Source of the DNA: Bacteroidales bacterium
GTDB lineage: Bacteria; Bacteroidota; Bacteroidia; Bacteroidales; WCHB1-69
Length of the DNA stretch: 64,000 bases
Direction: 5' to 3'
Assembly (NCBI GenBank): GCA_017633255.1
Contig: JAGBPS010000007.1
Location: 1 to 64,000 of the forward strand
Shown here: in pieces, positions 27,074 to 35,188 of the stretch
How positions within the stretch are numbered: the first letter of the stretch is position 1
Layout: every line of letters starts with the position of its first letter
The notes under the pieces: generated by a model
Database searches by the model: none
The model's input: the letters and a program-made list of their open reading frames with translations, nothing else
What the model was told of the DNA's origin: nothing
Position numbers and translations under genes: made by a program

Positions 27074-29056
27074 TTATTTACGTCCCTGCTGCTTAGCCAG
27101 TTGCTGCTGCTGTTTCATCATCTCTTCCATGCGCAGCTGCCATTTTGACTTCTTCACGGGCTGTTTCATGTTTTCAAGCAATTGGGCACGCAGTTTGTCC
27201 TGTTTCACGGTCAGCATGAAAATACCGTTCTGGGCGAAGGTTATCAGGTTGATTAACAGATAGTAATAGGTCAATGCTGATGCAAAGCTGTTGAACATGA
27301 AGAGGAACATGATGGGCATGATGTACATCATCCATTTCATCATCTTCTGCTGGTCGTTGTTGCCCGTGGCCGGAGACATCAGTTTGTTGTTCATGTAGGT
27401 ATAAGCGATGGTCGAAATGGTCATCAGCAGGGTGAACAAACTCACATGGTTGCCGTACAGCGGGATGTTAAAGCTCAAATCCAGAATGGAGTCGTATGAC
27501 GAAAGGTCGTCGGCCCAAAGGAATGATTTCTGGCGCAACTCGTAAGCCGAGGGGAAGAAACGGTACATGGCGATCAGGATAGGCATCTGGATCAAAGCTG
27601 GCAGACAGCCCGCCATGGGACTGGCCTTGGCGCTCTTGTACAGGGCCATGGTGGCCTGCTGTTTCTTCATCATCTCGTCCTGGTTCTGGTCGGCCTTGGG
27701 ATAGCGCTTACTAAGGGCGTCAACCTCGGGCTTCAGAGCTCTCATTTTGGCGGAGGACAAATAGGTCTTGTAGTTGACGGGGGTCACCAACAGCTTGATA
27801 AACAGTGACAAAATCAGAATGATGATACCATAGCTGATGCCGTAGCTCTCCAGCCAGTTGAAGACGGGGATGATGATGTAGCGGTTGCACCACTGCAGCA
27901 GGAAGAATCCCCATCCTAGCGGCACCTGGCGTTCCAGTTTCAGGTCATATTCTTTCAGCAGTTTGTACTGGCTGGGGCCCATGTACATCATCATGTCGAA
28001 AGAGCCGCTATTGAGGTCGCTGACAGAGAAATCCAATTGGGCTTCCATGGTCTTCAGCAACTGGGTCTCGTTCTTGGCAGGAGTAGTCACTTCCAATGCC
28101 GCTGTGCTGAATTCTCCTGATTGGGCAATCAAGGTGGAGGTGAAGAACTGCTGTTTGAAGCCCACCCATTTCAAAGGTGAGGAGAAATCTTTCTTGTCGC
28201 TCTTGCGCTCGTCCAGATTGTCCACATCATCCACATTGTCCATGTAATATACCGTGCTCATATCCCTCTCTATCTGGCAGTTGCGCTCCTGGCAGCTCAA
28301 TTGGGCATTCCAGTCCAGCGTATAGGCCAAATTGTTGGCATACAGGTAATCCGCCATGTTGACGAAATTGATTTTGTAGCCGAAATGATATTCGTTCGGA
28401 TAGAATGTATATAAATATTCAATATAACTATCTTTGACCGGAGCAGCGGTGGAGTCGCCACTCTGTACCGTTCCGGCAGGATATACTTTCAGTGAAAGCG
28501 TAGCACTGTCCTTGGTCACCACCAGATTAGGCGTTTCGCTGCTGAAAGTCAGGTCTTTGGAATGCACGGTAGCCTGGTTTTTCAGCATCAGGGCGATGTT
28601 GATACTGTTGGCATCGCCGTCAAACAGCACCACATGGGGTTTCACCGAATCCTTGGGGGCGAATTTGTAAGCCTCTTTCATCTCAATTCTCTTGAGATAA
28701 CCGCCTTGGCGGGCGAAAGAGTAAATCGCCTTGTTGGTCTCCACGGTGAAATCGCCGTTCTGGGCATCTGCCGGCATCTGGAAAGCCACCGCGTAAAGCG
28801 GCAGTTTCTTCTGTGTCTCCGCAGCCGGAGTGCCGGCCGCTGTCGCCACCGTGCTTGTGTCGTTCAAGTTCTGCTGGTCAGCCATCGAAACGGCTACCGC
28901 ATTGGCAATGGAATCCTCCCGAGCTCTCAGCTCCTGCTCCATTCTCTCCTTCTCTACCTGCTCACGATGTTTGGCATTCTTCTGCGAGGTGTAAAAGCTG
29001 AACCCCATGAAAAGCGCGAAAATCAAGAGCAATCCAATAATCGTATTCTTATCCAT
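27074..29056 (-). CDS. yidC: Membrane protein insertase YidC
   Basis: YidC inserts and folds inner-membrane proteins, alone or with SecYEG. The 660-residue protein has the gram-negative layout: an N-terminal membrane segment (5-20), a large periplasmic domain (about 55-380), then the five-helix Oxa1-type core from about residue 385 (WGFFLLQWCNRYIIIPVFNWLESYGISYG read in pieces). SPMAGCLPALIQMPILIAMY and the last helices follow. The C-terminus is Lys/Gln-rich (KQQQQLAKQQGRK), typical of a ribosome-contacting tail. Confidence 0.95.
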   Translation of the reverse strand: MDKNTIIGLLLIFALFMGFSFYTSQKNAKHREQVEKERMEQELRAREDSIANAVAVSMADQQNLNDTSTVATAAGTPAAETQKKLPLYAVAFQMPADAQNGDFTVETNKAIYSFARQGGYLKRIEMKEAYKFAPKDSVKPHVVLFDGDANSINIALMLKNQATVHSKDLTFSSETPNLVVTKDSATLSLKVYPAGTVQSGDSTAAPVKDSYIEYLYTFYPNEYHFGYKINFVNMADYLYANNLAYTLDWNAQLSCQERNCQIERDMSTVYYMDNVDDVDNLDERKSDKKDFSSPLKWVGFKQQFFTSTLIAQSGEFSTAALEVTTPAKNETQLLKTMEAQLDFSVSDLNSGSFDMMMYMGPSQYKLLKEYDLKLERQVPLGWGFFLLQWCNRYIIIPVFNWLESYGISYGIIILILSLFIKLLVTPVNYKTYLSSAKMRALKPEVDALSKRYPKADQNQDEMMKKQQATMALYKSAKASPMAGCLPALIQMPILIAMYRFFPSAYELRQKSFLWADDLSSYDSILDLSFNIPLYGNHVSLFTLLMTISTIAYTYMNNKLMSPATGNNDQQKMMKWMMYIMPIMFLFMFNSFASALTYYYLLINLITFAQNGIFMLTVKQDKLRAQLLENMKQPVKKSKWQLRMEEMMKQQQQLAKQQGRK

Positions 29057-29076
29057 TCTATTTAAAAATTAGCCTG

Positions 29077-29084
29077 CAAAGATA
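29077..29084 (-). promoter_or_regulatory. Putative -7 element (TATCTTTG) for yidC
   Basis: The minus strand reads TATCTTTG 21 bp upstream of the yidC ATG, in the 42-bp gap after the AAA ATPase gene. It allows yidC to be transcribed separately from that gene. Confidence 0.5.
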
Positions 29085-29098
29085 CAAAAAAAAAGTTC

Positions 29099-30295
29099 TT
29101 AATACACCAACCCTGCCATCCACAGAGGAAGTTTTTTGCCGACGGCAAATTCTATACGGTCAGCAAATATGTATGAGTTGGGAATGTCAGACACCTGTTC
29201 GAAGGACTTATCAGGGCCGCCTACCTCTATCGTAATATCTCCGTCGATGATGAAATCACCCTGTGTTTTTCCGTATTCCACTGTATGACCGACTGACAAC
29301 TGGTTAACAAGGAAGCATTCTCGGATAGTGCCTATTTTTTCGCCATATCCAAGTGCGTAAAACATGTTAGGGTCGTGAAGGTATATTTTGTCAGGTTTCT
29401 GTAACCGAGTGATAGTCTTGCTGTTGGAATAAAGCAGATGTAAAAGTTCAGCTCGTTCAAGGCTGTTGATATAACTAAGAACTGTGTGCTTGTTCAATTC
29501 CAAACGGGCTGAGAGTTTTGCAACGTTCAGTTCGTACGGGACACTGTCGGCAAGAAATTGTATCAGCGCTTTCACTTTGCGAATATTGGCCACATCCACG
29601 CCGCAAAATTGTGTCAGTTCCTGACCCACAATGAAGTCAATAACATTCTCAATACGACTGTAGTATTCTTCCTCGTCGCCGTCATAGAAGGGAAAATAAC
29701 CTACCTTTAAATATTCTTCAAACAGAGGTTGAGGACGACACCTATTATTCACTTCGTCACAAATGTCGTCATAACATGTCAGGATATCGTCTAAATTGTA
29801 TACGGGGATGTGTAATCCTTTGTAAAAATGGAGGAATTCCCGGAAAGAGAGCCCCTCCATAGTGTAGCTCAACACACGACGAGAAAGGTCGGCATCGGCG
29901 TTCAGTATTTGGATAAGGGAGGATCCTGTAAAGGTGATTTTCATATCGGGATAGAGGTCGATAACCTCTTTTATCTCTCGACTCCATGTGGGATAGCGAT
30001 GCACTTCGTCAAGAAACAGATGCTTTCCACCCATCATATGGAAACGTTCTGCCAAGTCAAGCAAGGTGTGGTTGGTGAAATACATGCTGTCCATCACACA
30101 GTATAGTGCCTCCCCTGCACTGAGACCGTACTTTTTCTTGATATATTGCCGAATGAGAGTCGTTTTGCCCACGCCTCGCGAACCGCGAATGGCTACCAAT
30201 TGCTTCTCCCATTTGATGGTATTCATCATTTCACGCACGATATCCGTACTGACTTGTGATATCAACATTTTGTGTTTTCTGAACAGGCTTTCCAT
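29099..30295 (-). CDS. AAA ATPase with DUF4143 domain
   Basis: The 398-residue protein belongs to a large prokaryotic family of stand-alone ATPases. The P-loop is GSRGVGKTTL (38-47) and the Walker B box HLFLDEVHRYP is at about 92-102. A TGSS sensor follows, and the C-terminal half is DUF4143, a winged-helix and nuclease-like region. Members are abundant and variably present in Bacteroidales; their role is unproven, with stress or defence suggested. The gene has its own strong promoter surrounded by palindromes (30319-30382), which suggests autoregulation. The GC content and neighbours look accessory. Confidence 0.87.
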   Translation of the reverse strand: MESLFRKHKMLISQVSTDIVREMMNTIKWEKQLVAIRGSRGVGKTTLIRQYIKKKYGLSAGEALYCVMDSMYFTNHTLLDLAERFHMMGGKHLFLDEVHRYPTWSREIKEVIDLYPDMKITFTGSSLIQILNADADLSRRVLSYTMEGLSFREFLHFYKGLHIPVYNLDDILTCYDDICDEVNNRCRPQPLFEEYLKVGYFPFYDGDEEEYYSRIENVIDFIVGQELTQFCGVDVANIRKVKALIQFLADSVPYELNVAKLSARLELNKHTVLSYINSLERAELLHLLYSNSKTITRLQKPDKIYLHDPNMFYALGYGEKIGTIRECFLVNQLSVGHTVEYGKTQGDFIIDGDITIEVGGPDKSFEQVSDIPNSYIFADRIEFAVGKKLPLWMAGLVY

Positions 30296-30318
30296 ATTTC
30301 ACTGTTTAAAATCGAATG

Positions 30319-30382
30319 CAAAGATACAAAAGATTATTTAAATAACCAAATTTTACTTGAAATAGGTTATTAGAATAACCTT
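30319..30382 (-). promoter_or_regulatory. Promoter and GGTTATT operator-like palindromes of the AAA ATPase gene
   Basis: On the minus strand the -7 box TATCTTTG (30319-30326) and the upstream TTTG (30347-30350) are 20 bp apart, an exact Bacteroidota promoter. AGGTTATT-AG-AATAACCT (30365-30382) is a perfect palindrome just upstream. A second near-palindrome, GGTTATTTAAATAATC on the minus strand, ends at 30347 and overlaps the -33 box. Two related sites placed over and before the -33 region suggest a dimeric regulator binding cooperatively. Confidence 0.7.
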
Positions 30383-30427
30383 TTTTTTAATAAGTATGCC
30401 ATTGTTACCTGAGTTGCAATAAAAAAA

Positions 30428-30454
30428 TGGGGCTGTCACATTGTGGCAGCCCCA
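30428..30454 (-). terminator. Strong minus-strand terminator
   Basis: TGGGGCTG at 30428-30435 pairs with CAGCCCCA at 30447-30454, and the stem continues inward to a 3-nt loop (12 pairs with one wobble). On the minus strand it is followed by seven T residues (30421-30427). It implies a minus-strand transcript in 30455-30720, where only a degenerate frame is visible. Confidence 0.8.
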
Positions 30455-30720
30455 CCTATAGGATATTTTGAATTGATCCACCCCCAGTTCGCCGACAAAG
30501 CCTTGGCTAAATACTCAGGATCGTCCCCTGAAGAATAAATTGGTTGTGTCTTCATGTAATCGATCAGTTCTGTCCATTCCGCATCTGCAGTGGCACTTAC
30601 CGTCGGAAAAAGATCTTTGTATACTTTCCATCTTTGGAAAGTATGAAGAAAACACTGACATTTTGGCAGTCCCCACTTTTGGCACAAATTTTGCTTTTAA
30701 CATGGCGTTATTTTCAGATT
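30455..30720 (-). pseudogene. Possible frameshifted remnant upstream of the terminator
   Basis: Two overlapping minus-strand frames give protein-like sequence. One (from about 30703) begins MLKAKFVPKVGTAKMSVFSS. The other (ending at 30436 inside the terminator stem) contains TADAEWTELIDYMKTQPIY and PEYLAKALSANWGWINSKYP. They could be the two halves of one frameshifted gene of about 90 residues. I do not recognise it. A perfect inverted repeat (30621-30644) lies where the frames would switch. It may equally be non-coding. Confidence 0.3.
30621..30644. repeat. Perfect 10-bp inverted repeat (ATACTTTCCA / TGGAAAGTAT)
   Basis: Arms at 30621-30630 and 30635-30644 are separated by TCTT. It lies about 100 bp upstream of htpG and could be an operator for it or a hairpin in the minus-strand transcript. 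It does not match the CIRCE heat-shock element. Confidence 0.7.
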
Positions 30721-30743
30721 AAAATCAATAAAAACTATAAATT

Positions 30744-32606
30744 ATGTCAACAGGAAAAATCAATGTCAAAACGGAAAACATTTTCCCCGTTATCAAGAAA
30801 TTTTTGTATTCAGACCAGGAAATATTCCTTAGGGAATTGATTTCCAACGCTATAGACGCTTCGCAGAAGATGAAAACCCTGGTGAGCCTCGGCAAGGCCA
30901 ATGTGGAACTGGGCGACATGACCATCGAGGTGAAGGTGGACAAAGATGCCAAAACCCTCAGCGTCATCGACCGCGGTATCGGTATGTCCGAAGAAGAGGT
31001 GAAGAAATATATCAACCAGATCGCCTTCTCCAGCGCCGAGGAGTTTGTGGAGAAATACAAAGGCACCGACGCCGCCAACATCATCGGCCATTTCGGACTG
31101 GGCTTCTACTCAGCCTTTATGGTTTCCAACTTGGTGGAAATCAAGACCAAGTCGTATCAGGAAGATATGCCCGCTGTGCATTGGACCTGCGACGGCTCGA
31201 CCGAATTTACCATGAAACAAATTGACAAGGCTGACCGTGGTACCGAAATCATCCTGCACATCGCCGACGATTCTGCCGAATTCTTGGAAGAGAACCGTGT
31301 TGTGGGCTTGCTGCACAAGTACTGCCGCTTCCTGCCCGTGCCTATCCGCTGCGGTATGGAGAAGAAATGGGAGAAACCCGAGGGCAAAGACAAGGAGGAA
31401 GAGGTGGAAGTGCCCCGTATCATCAACAATACCAACCCAATATGGAAACAGCAACCCTCCGCATTGACCGACGAGGACTACAAGAAATTCTACCATGAGC
31501 TCTACCCTATGGTATTTGAAGAACCATTGTTCCAGATCCATTTGAATGTGGACTACCCCTTCAACCTGACCGGCGTTCTGTATTTCCCGAAGGTGAAAAA
31601 CCAGTTCGAACTGCAGAAAAACAAAGTGCAACTGTATTGTAACCAGGTGTTTATCACCGACCAGCTGGATGGTATTATCCCTGAGTTCATGATGCTGCTC
31701 CACGGTGTCATCGACTCCCCTGACATTCCTTTGAATGTATCCCGTTCATATCTGCAGTCGGATGCCAATGTTAAGAAAATCTCCAACCACATCACCAAGA
31801 AGGTAGCCGAGAAACTGGAGGAGATGTTCAAGAACGACCGCGAGGATTTCGAGAAGAAATGGGACGATATCAAGGTCTTCATCGAATACGGTTCCATCAC
31901 CGACGAGAAATTCTATGAGAAAGCCCAGAAGTTCTTCCTGCTGAAGAACACCGACGGCAAATATTTCACCTTGGACGAATACAAAGCCAAGATTGAAACC
32001 CTGCAGAAAGACAAGAATGACACACTCGTATATCTCTATGCCTCAGACGTTAACACCCAGCATCTGTACATTTCCTCTGCCAAAGAGAACGGCTACGATG
32101 TGCTGCTGATGGATGGCTTCCTGGATACGCATTTCATCAATATGCTGGAGCAGAAACTTGAAAAGAGCCGCTTCACCCGTGTGGACGCCGACATCATCGA
32201 CAAACTGATTGAGAAAGAGGACGTTCACCCCTCCAAGCTGTCGAGCGAGGAGACCGAGAAGCTGAAAGGCCTGTTCGAAGGCAATGTGGAGAAAGAAAAA
32301 TTCACGGTGCAGGTGGAGAGCCTCAGCGAGAGTGATCTGCCGGTGATGATTACGCAGAACGAGTTCATGCGCCGGTACCAGGATATGAGCAAGATTTCAG
32401 GCCAACCCAGCTTCGGCAATTTCGAGCACTACAACCTGGTGGTGAACGGCAACCACCCCTTGGCTACTCGTATCTTAGGTGAAAGCGACGAGGAGAAGAA
32501 GGTAGCGCTGACCAAGCAGTTGATTGATTTGGCTATGCTGTCGCAGAACATCCTGACGGGCGAAAAACTCAGCGATTTTGTGAAGAGAAGCGTAGAACTA
32601 CTTTAA
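30744..32606 (+). CDS. htpG: Molecular chaperone HtpG (Hsp90)
   Basis: A 620-residue cytosolic ATP-dependent chaperone. The N-terminal GHKL domain has FLRELISNAIDA (about 27-38), VIDRGIGMS and GHFGLGFYSAFMV. The middle domain has the PLNVSRSYLQSD loop, and the C-terminal domain mediates dimerisation. Length and motifs are normal. I cannot find a TAnnTTTG box in the 60 bp upstream, so it may depend on a stress-type promoter. A 10-bp inverted repeat is about 100 bp upstream. The stop codon leads straight into an AT-rich repeat. Confidence 0.95.
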   Translation: MSTGKINVKTENIFPVIKKFLYSDQEIFLRELISNAIDASQKMKTLVSLGKANVELGDMTIEVKVDKDAKTLSVIDRGIGMSEEEVKKYINQIAFSSAEEFVEKYKGTDAANIIGHFGLGFYSAFMVSNLVEIKTKSYQEDMPAVHWTCDGSTEFTMKQIDKADRGTEIILHIADDSAEFLEENRVVGLLHKYCRFLPVPIRCGMEKKWEKPEGKDKEEEVEVPRIINNTNPIWKQQPSALTDEDYKKFYHELYPMVFEEPLFQIHLNVDYPFNLTGVLYFPKVKNQFELQKNKVQLYCNQVFITDQLDGIIPEFMMLLHGVIDSPDIPLNVSRSYLQSDANVKKISNHITKKVAEKLEEMFKNDREDFEKKWDDIKVFIEYGSITDEKFYEKAQKFFLLKNTDGKYFTLDEYKAKIETLQKDKNDTLVYLYASDVNTQHLYISSAKENGYDVLLMDGFLDTHFINMLEQKLEKSRFTRVDADIIDKLIEKEDVHPSKLSSEETEKLKGLFEGNVEKEKFTVQVESLSESDLPVMITQNEFMRRYQDMSKISGQPSFGNFEHYNLVVNGNHPLATRILGESDEEKKVALTKQLIDLAMLSQNILTGEKLSDFVKRSVELL

Positions 32607-32676
32607 TTAGCAAATTGGTTAATTAGTTAATGTGCTAATTATCAATGTGCTAATGTGCTAATGGATTAGTTGATTA
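32605..32676. repeat. AT-rich TTAGCAAATT/TGTGCTAA array after htpG
   Basis: The array starts at the htpG stop codon and consists of reiterated AATTAGT, TGTGCTAA and related units. It is the same family as those at 12441-12492 and 35151-35188. Confidence 0.7.
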
Positions 32677-32704
32677 AACAATTAAATTCTGATTATATAA
32701 AAAC

Positions 32705-32731
32705 ATAGGGACGCAAGTGTTGCGCCCCTAT
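32705..32731. terminator. Hairpin terminator between htpG and the beta-propeller gene
   Basis: ATAGGG-A-CGCAA (32705-32716), loop GTG, TTGCG-C-CCCTAT (32720-32731). It is followed by TGTTTT on the plus strand and, on the minus strand, by GTTTTTAT, so it can terminate both convergent genes. The GGGACGC core links it to the palindrome family at 105-183 and 49309-49534. Confidence 0.75.
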
Positions 32732-32754
32732 TGTTTTAACAGAAACAACTTTTA

Positions 32755-34083
32755 TTATTTAGATAACCTGAATTTCACCAGTCGCATGGGGATGCCTTTT
32801 GTGCCTTTTTTATCTTGTACGCTGTACAGGTAGCCATTGTGAAATGCCATTCGGTCGGCATTGATTACCAAGTCGTAATCATCACATACAAAGCTACTTT
32901 GGCAGACGAAATTTCCTCCATCCTGATACACCCACACGTTGAACTTGTTGCCACCCTTCGTTTCCGGAATCTCGAAAAACAACAGGTTATCCTCTGAATC
33001 TTTGATAACCGTAGTAAACACTGGCAGGGTCACGGGTTCGGTAATCAAAGCCATATCTTTCTCCATTTTCTTCACCAACTCCGGTTTTATCACCTTTTTG
33101 TATTCTTCTGATTCAACATTCATTGAAACATTCGGAATAATTGTGGGATCGGTATTGTTTTTTGTACTTTCGATCTGTTTCCGCAGAATTTCCTTCTGTT
33201 CTTCCACCGACACTTCTTTCTTGCCAAAAGGAATACTCATCCTGCTTAATTCGATACCGTTCAAATCGTATGTAATTACTTGATTAACAGAGGGAGCGGC
33301 CACAACAATTTTCTGTTTGACAATCGCAATGCGTGCTCTTATGGATGACTGTCTAACTCCAACAGGCATAACCGCATCCGCAGGATGATAGCCAACCATA
33401 ATTTCACTGCCATTCTCTAATTTTTTTCTATAAAAGAAGGGGACATCCTCACCTGCCGATGACGTTGAATATCTGCCATCTTCCCACCAATAACTATATA
33501 TAACTTTCTGGTCACCAGTGTTATAATCCACAATAGACACGATGTCCCTGCTCTTTTTCCCTACCACAAAACCCGTCACCAGCAAGCGGTCGCCTGGAAG
33601 AGGAAGAATATCATAAACGCTATATTTTACAGTCACTATTTTTTTGACATTTCCTTGTAAATCAACAAAATGTATCTTTCCCATGTTGTCCGACTTCGTG
33701 TATAAAATCTTGTCATTCAATGCGCCTGCAATGGGTTTCTGCAGCTTCTTATTCTTTCCGGTACTTATACTGAACTCACGCACAAAATTCCCGTCTTTGT
33801 CAAATAGCGTATAATAATCCACGTAAGAATGACTGACCACAACAGAACCGTCTGACAGCACCGTAACATATTTTCTTTTACCGATATAGGTATCATACAT
33901 TTTATCATAATAGGAACGGAATACCTGATTCCAATCATTACCTTGTGCATAATTGGTCTCCGGAACCAATTTCACCGCACCTTTTTTGTAGATTTCCACT
34001 AAATTCTGAGAATATCCTTCGAAAAAGAAGAATGACAGGAAGGCTGCCAAAAATACGATTCCGATTAAATTTTGCTTTTTCAT
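32755..34083 (-). CDS. Exported beta-propeller-like protein in a sigma factor operon
   Basis: The 442-residue product has a signal peptide or membrane anchor (1-25). The mature part has a series of strand-rich repeats ending in phrases such as LFDKDGNFVREFSIS, HFVDLQGNVKKIVTV, SIVDYNTGDQ and ITYDLNGIELSR. These are characteristic of six-bladed (6-bladed/TolB-like) propellers of Bacteroidota. I cannot name a ligand. It is the third gene of an operon with an ECF sigma factor and its anti-sigma factor (12 bp after the latter), so it may be a sensor or an effector of that regulon. Confidence 0.72.
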   Translation of the reverse strand: MKKQNLIGIVFLAAFLSFFFFEGYSQNLVEIYKKGAVKLVPETNYAQGNDWNQVFRSYYDKMYDTYIGKRKYVTVLSDGSVVVSHSYVDYYTLFDKDGNFVREFSISTGKNKKLQKPIAGALNDKILYTKSDNMGKIHFVDLQGNVKKIVTVKYSVYDILPLPGDRLLVTGFVVGKKSRDIVSIVDYNTGDQKVIYSYWWEDGRYSTSSAGEDVPFFYRKKLENGSEIMVGYHPADAVMPVGVRQSSIRARIAIVKQKIVVAAPSVNQVITYDLNGIELSRMSIPFGKKEVSVEEQKEILRKQIESTKNNTDPTIIPNVSMNVESEEYKKVIKPELVKKMEKDMALITEPVTLPVFTTVIKDSEDNLLFFEIPETKGGNKFNVWVYQDGGNFVCQSSFVCDDYDLVINADRMAFHNGYLYSVQDKKGTKGIPMRLVKFRLSK

Positions 34084-34095
34084 GATTCAAATATT

Positions 34096-34563
34096 TTATT
34101 GTTGATAAACTCTGAAAATATAATCCTGCTCGGTAACAGGGCGATTGGCATCGAATTCGCCCTCAATCTCATAACGGACAATAATCTGATTGCCAGTCAT
34201 ATCTGTGATCTCACCTATCGTGTTTTGACGTATCACAAGGGCGATGGCCAGAACCAAGACCATAACCGCGGCGACAGAAGATGCTATTCTGAGCCATCTG
34301 TTACGATTCAGTGGTGAAGCGGGGGCTGTTTTCACATTAGCACTTGTGGTCTGAGTCGGGAAACGGAAAGGTTTGATTTCGGGACAAGAAAGCGAACCCC
34401 ATGCCGAACGCAGCAATTGAATTCGGGCACGTTGCTCTTCTACACGGGCGGCGCAATCCGGGCATTGTTGCAAATGTTGCTCCACCCTATTGGCTTGACG
34501 AGGCGACAATTCTCCATCGATATAAGCCTGTATTTCACTGTCACTCAAATGTTTCATAGCCAT
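34096..34563 (-). CDS. Anti-sigma factor with zinc-finger domain
   Basis: The 155-residue protein starts with a zf-HC2 type anti-sigma domain: H30-x3-C34-x2-C37 in HLQQCPDC. A linker and one membrane helix at about 90-112 (ASSVAAVMVLVLAIALVI) follow, with a short periplasmic tail of about 40 residues. It would hold the upstream-encoded sigma factor inactive at the membrane. Its start overlaps the end of the sigma gene by 23 bp. The second in-frame ATG (MKHLSD) at 34557 is also a possible start. Confidence 0.88.
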   Translation of the reverse strand: MAMKHLSDSEIQAYIDGELSPRQANRVEQHLQQCPDCAARVEEQRARIQLLRSAWGSLSCPEIKPFRFPTQTTSANVKTAPASPLNRNRWLRIASSVAAVMVLVLAIALVIRQNTIGEITDMTGNQIIVRYEIEGEFDANRPVTEQDYIFRVYQQ

Positions 34564-35029
34564 TAGATTTTAATATTCCGTATAATTTATTGATTACTCT
34601 GGATAAGGTTTTCCCCACCGAGGGAAAGCGTATTCCCATAATATCTGATATTTCTTTGTAAGAAAAGCCCTCACTGTAGAGCACTGCCATCTGACGATCC
34701 TGGGGAGACAGCTGAGACAATGCCTGCTGAATTATTTTTCGCTTGTCATTCGTATAATCAACAGTTTCCGCCTCCGGTTCTGGCACATCCGCCGCTGATA
34801 TATCTGTATGACGGTTCTGGTATATCGCGCAATCCGCGCACTTGTTCAGGGTAACCCGCAACAGCCAACTTTTGGGCTGACGGATCTGGCTTTTCTGGCT
34901 TTGGCTAAAATAGGCGGTGAAAACATCCTGTAATACATCCGCGACTGTATCCTCATCCACCAGAAGCTTCATCGCCACTGCCCAAAGCAATGGATAATAT
35001 TGGTGATATGTGCTTTCAAACTGATCCAA
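34541..35029 (-). CDS. ECF-type RNA polymerase sigma factor
   Basis: The 162-residue protein has sigma region 2 (YYPLLWAVAMKLLVDEDTVADVLQDVF, read in pieces) and region 4 (LSPQDRQMAVLYSEGFSYKE, then ISDIMGIRFPSVGKTLSR as the helix-turn-helix). There is no region 3, as usual for ECF sigmas. The gene leads an operon with an anti-sigma factor and an exported propeller protein. A minus-strand TATTTTTG at 35076-35083 is a possible promoter. The signal it answers to cannot be read from the sequence. Confidence 0.9.
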   Translation of the reverse strand: MDQFESTYHQYYPLLWAVAMKLLVDEDTVADVLQDVFTAYFSQSQKSQIRQPKSWLLRVTLNKCADCAIYQNRHTDISAADVPEPEAETVDYTNDKRKIIQQALSQLSPQDRQMAVLYSEGFSYKEISDIMGIRFPSVGKTLSRVINKLYGILKSNGYETFE

Positions 35030-35099
35030 AACAGACGTGTTTTTCTATAAGTCGGAAAAGGCGACCATTTTGTGACAAAAATACGAAAATAATATGCAA

Positions 35100-35188
35100 A
35101 TTAATGAATCTTGAATCCTGAATTCTGAACTTTGAATTCTGAATTCAAATAAATTGGCACATTAGCACATTAACTAATTAGCACATTA
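35100..35188. repeat. GAATTCT-type and TTAGCACATTA-type arrays after the T9SS type B gene
   Basis: Heptamers of the GAATCTT/GAATTCT/GAACTTT kind occupy about 35106-35148. They are followed by ATTAGCACATTAACTA-type sequence up to 35188, which contains the stop codon of the T9SS type B protein (35186-35188). Confidence 0.75.
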
